DNA from: Bacteroidales bacterium | Lineage (GTDB): Bacteria; Bacteroidota; Bacteroidia; Bacteroidales; P3 | Reading direction: 5' to 3' | Assembly: GCA_017545365.1 (NCBI GenBank) | Contig: JAFWOP010000114.1 | Location: 1 to 5,594 of the forward strand | Length of the DNA: 5,594 bases | Part shown: positions 5,389 to 5,594 of the stretch, piece by piece | Position numbering within the stretch: the stretch's first letter is position 1 | Layout: every line of letters starts with the position of its first letter | Made by a program: the position numbers and the translations under genes | The notes under the pieces: generated by a model | What the model saw: the letters and a program-made list of their open reading frames with translations, nothing else | Told to the model about the DNA's origin: nothing | The model's database searches: none

Positions 5389-5419
5389 TGAGAGCTGAGG
5401 CATTTGTCTTCGGCTCTCA
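5389..5419 (+). terminator. Terminator-like hairpin after the FimB/Mfa2 gene
   Basis: A 12-bp stem pairs 5389-5400 (TGAGAGCTGAGG) with 5408-5419 (CTTCGGCTCTCA), with two G-U pairs and a 7-base loop. No real T-run follows (TTGTCTC), so termination may be weak or bidirectional, but placement 24 bases after the stop codon fits the operon end. Confidence 0.55.
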
Positions 5420-5477
5420 TTGTCTCAAGCACTCGATATATAGCCCTCATTTCCCTAAGTTCAAGATAGAAGTGCAA

Positions 5478-5516
5478 TTTTCAGGTAGAGGCGAAGCCAA
5501 GACTAATACCTGAAAA
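5478..5516. repeat. Perfect 10-bp inverted repeat with nested mini-hairpin
   Basis: TTTTCAGGTA (5478-5487) is exactly complementary to TACCTGAAAA (5507-5516). The 19-base loop contains a second small hairpin, GGC-GAA-GCC (5490-5498). The run of A after the 3' arm means it would read as a terminator with a T-tail only on the - strand. No gene is visible beside it in the window. A mobile-element end or a terminator for a minus-strand gene to the right are possibilities. Confidence 0.55.
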
Positions 5517-5528
5517 ACACCGAGGGGT

Positions 5529-5549
5529 TTGGGGGCGAGCAGCCCCCAA
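5529..5549. repeat. Perfect 8-bp inverted repeat TTGGGGGC/GCCCCCAA
   Basis: The two arms (5529-5536 and 5542-5549) enclose the 5-base loop GAGCA. It begins 12 bases after the preceding inverted repeat and is followed by a purine tract (AGAGAGGAGAGAGGGAG). No U-tract follows, so it is not a standard terminator. The rest of the window to 5594 holds no open frame that I can support. Confidence 0.55.
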
Positions 5550-5594
5550 GAGAGGAGAGAGGGAGCTGATTTCAATCTGGCAATGCAAAAAACA

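Noticed and set aside
5383..5390. TAACTTTG, another match to TAnnTTTG
   Set aside because: It touches the terminator-like hairpin, has no -33 partner, and no gene follows within the window.
4699..5403. A 234-codon open frame on the - strand
   Set aside because: It is fully antisense to the FimB/Mfa2 gene, which has a lipobox and family motifs. It lacks any recognisable domain.

Overview
The window looks like a chromosomal stretch from a Bacteroidales bacterium, most likely Prevotella-like. Three things point there: lipoproteins of the fimbrillin and FimB/Mfa2 types (the type V fimbriae of this order), a DUF6261-like protein, and the absence of Shine-Dalgarno sequences in front of the starts, with A/T-rich leaders instead. 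All convincing genes are on the + strand. No rRNA, tRNA, CRISPR array, transposase, integrase or reverse transcriptase is visible.

Layout. (1) Positions 1-156 are a leader with a (TC)7 run and a strong terminator-like hairpin. (2) Positions 157-1874 look like one transcription unit: a small membrane-anchored coiled-coil protein, a 46-residue 'YEKP...LAGS' peptide, and a 421-residue fimbrillin-like lipoprotein ending in a C-type-lectin-like (DUF1566/Fib_succ_major type) domain. The last ~44 codons of that domain resemble the variable region of a diversity-generating retroelement (DGR) target, and a small GRNA-loop hairpin lies 32 bases past the stop. (3) Positions 1875-2400 hold no convincing gene. 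They contain a 10-bp inverted repeat and a tandem array of 42-bp units with phased 12-bp palindromes at the unit junctions. (4) Positions 2401-2946 encode a G+C-rich DUF6261-like protein followed by a textbook rho-independent terminator. (5) Positions 3088-5364 encode two lipoproteins 6 bp apart: a FimB/Mfa2-like protein with its own C-terminal lectin-like domain, then a classic FimB/Mfa2 subunit. The second one carries an in-frame palindromic repeat insertion. (6) Positions 5365-5594 contain a terminator-like hairpin and two further perfect inverted repeats.

How the genes may work together (inference): the fimbrillin-like protein and the two FimB/Mfa2-type lipoproteins would be exported by the lipoprotein route and assembled into, or anchor, a surface fimbria. 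The lectin-like C-termini would be the exposed binding heads. If the fimbrillin tail is a live DGR target, the template repeat and reverse transcriptase must lie outside this window. The DUF6261-like gene has its own terminator and a different base composition, so it looks like an independent insertion between the two fimbrial units.
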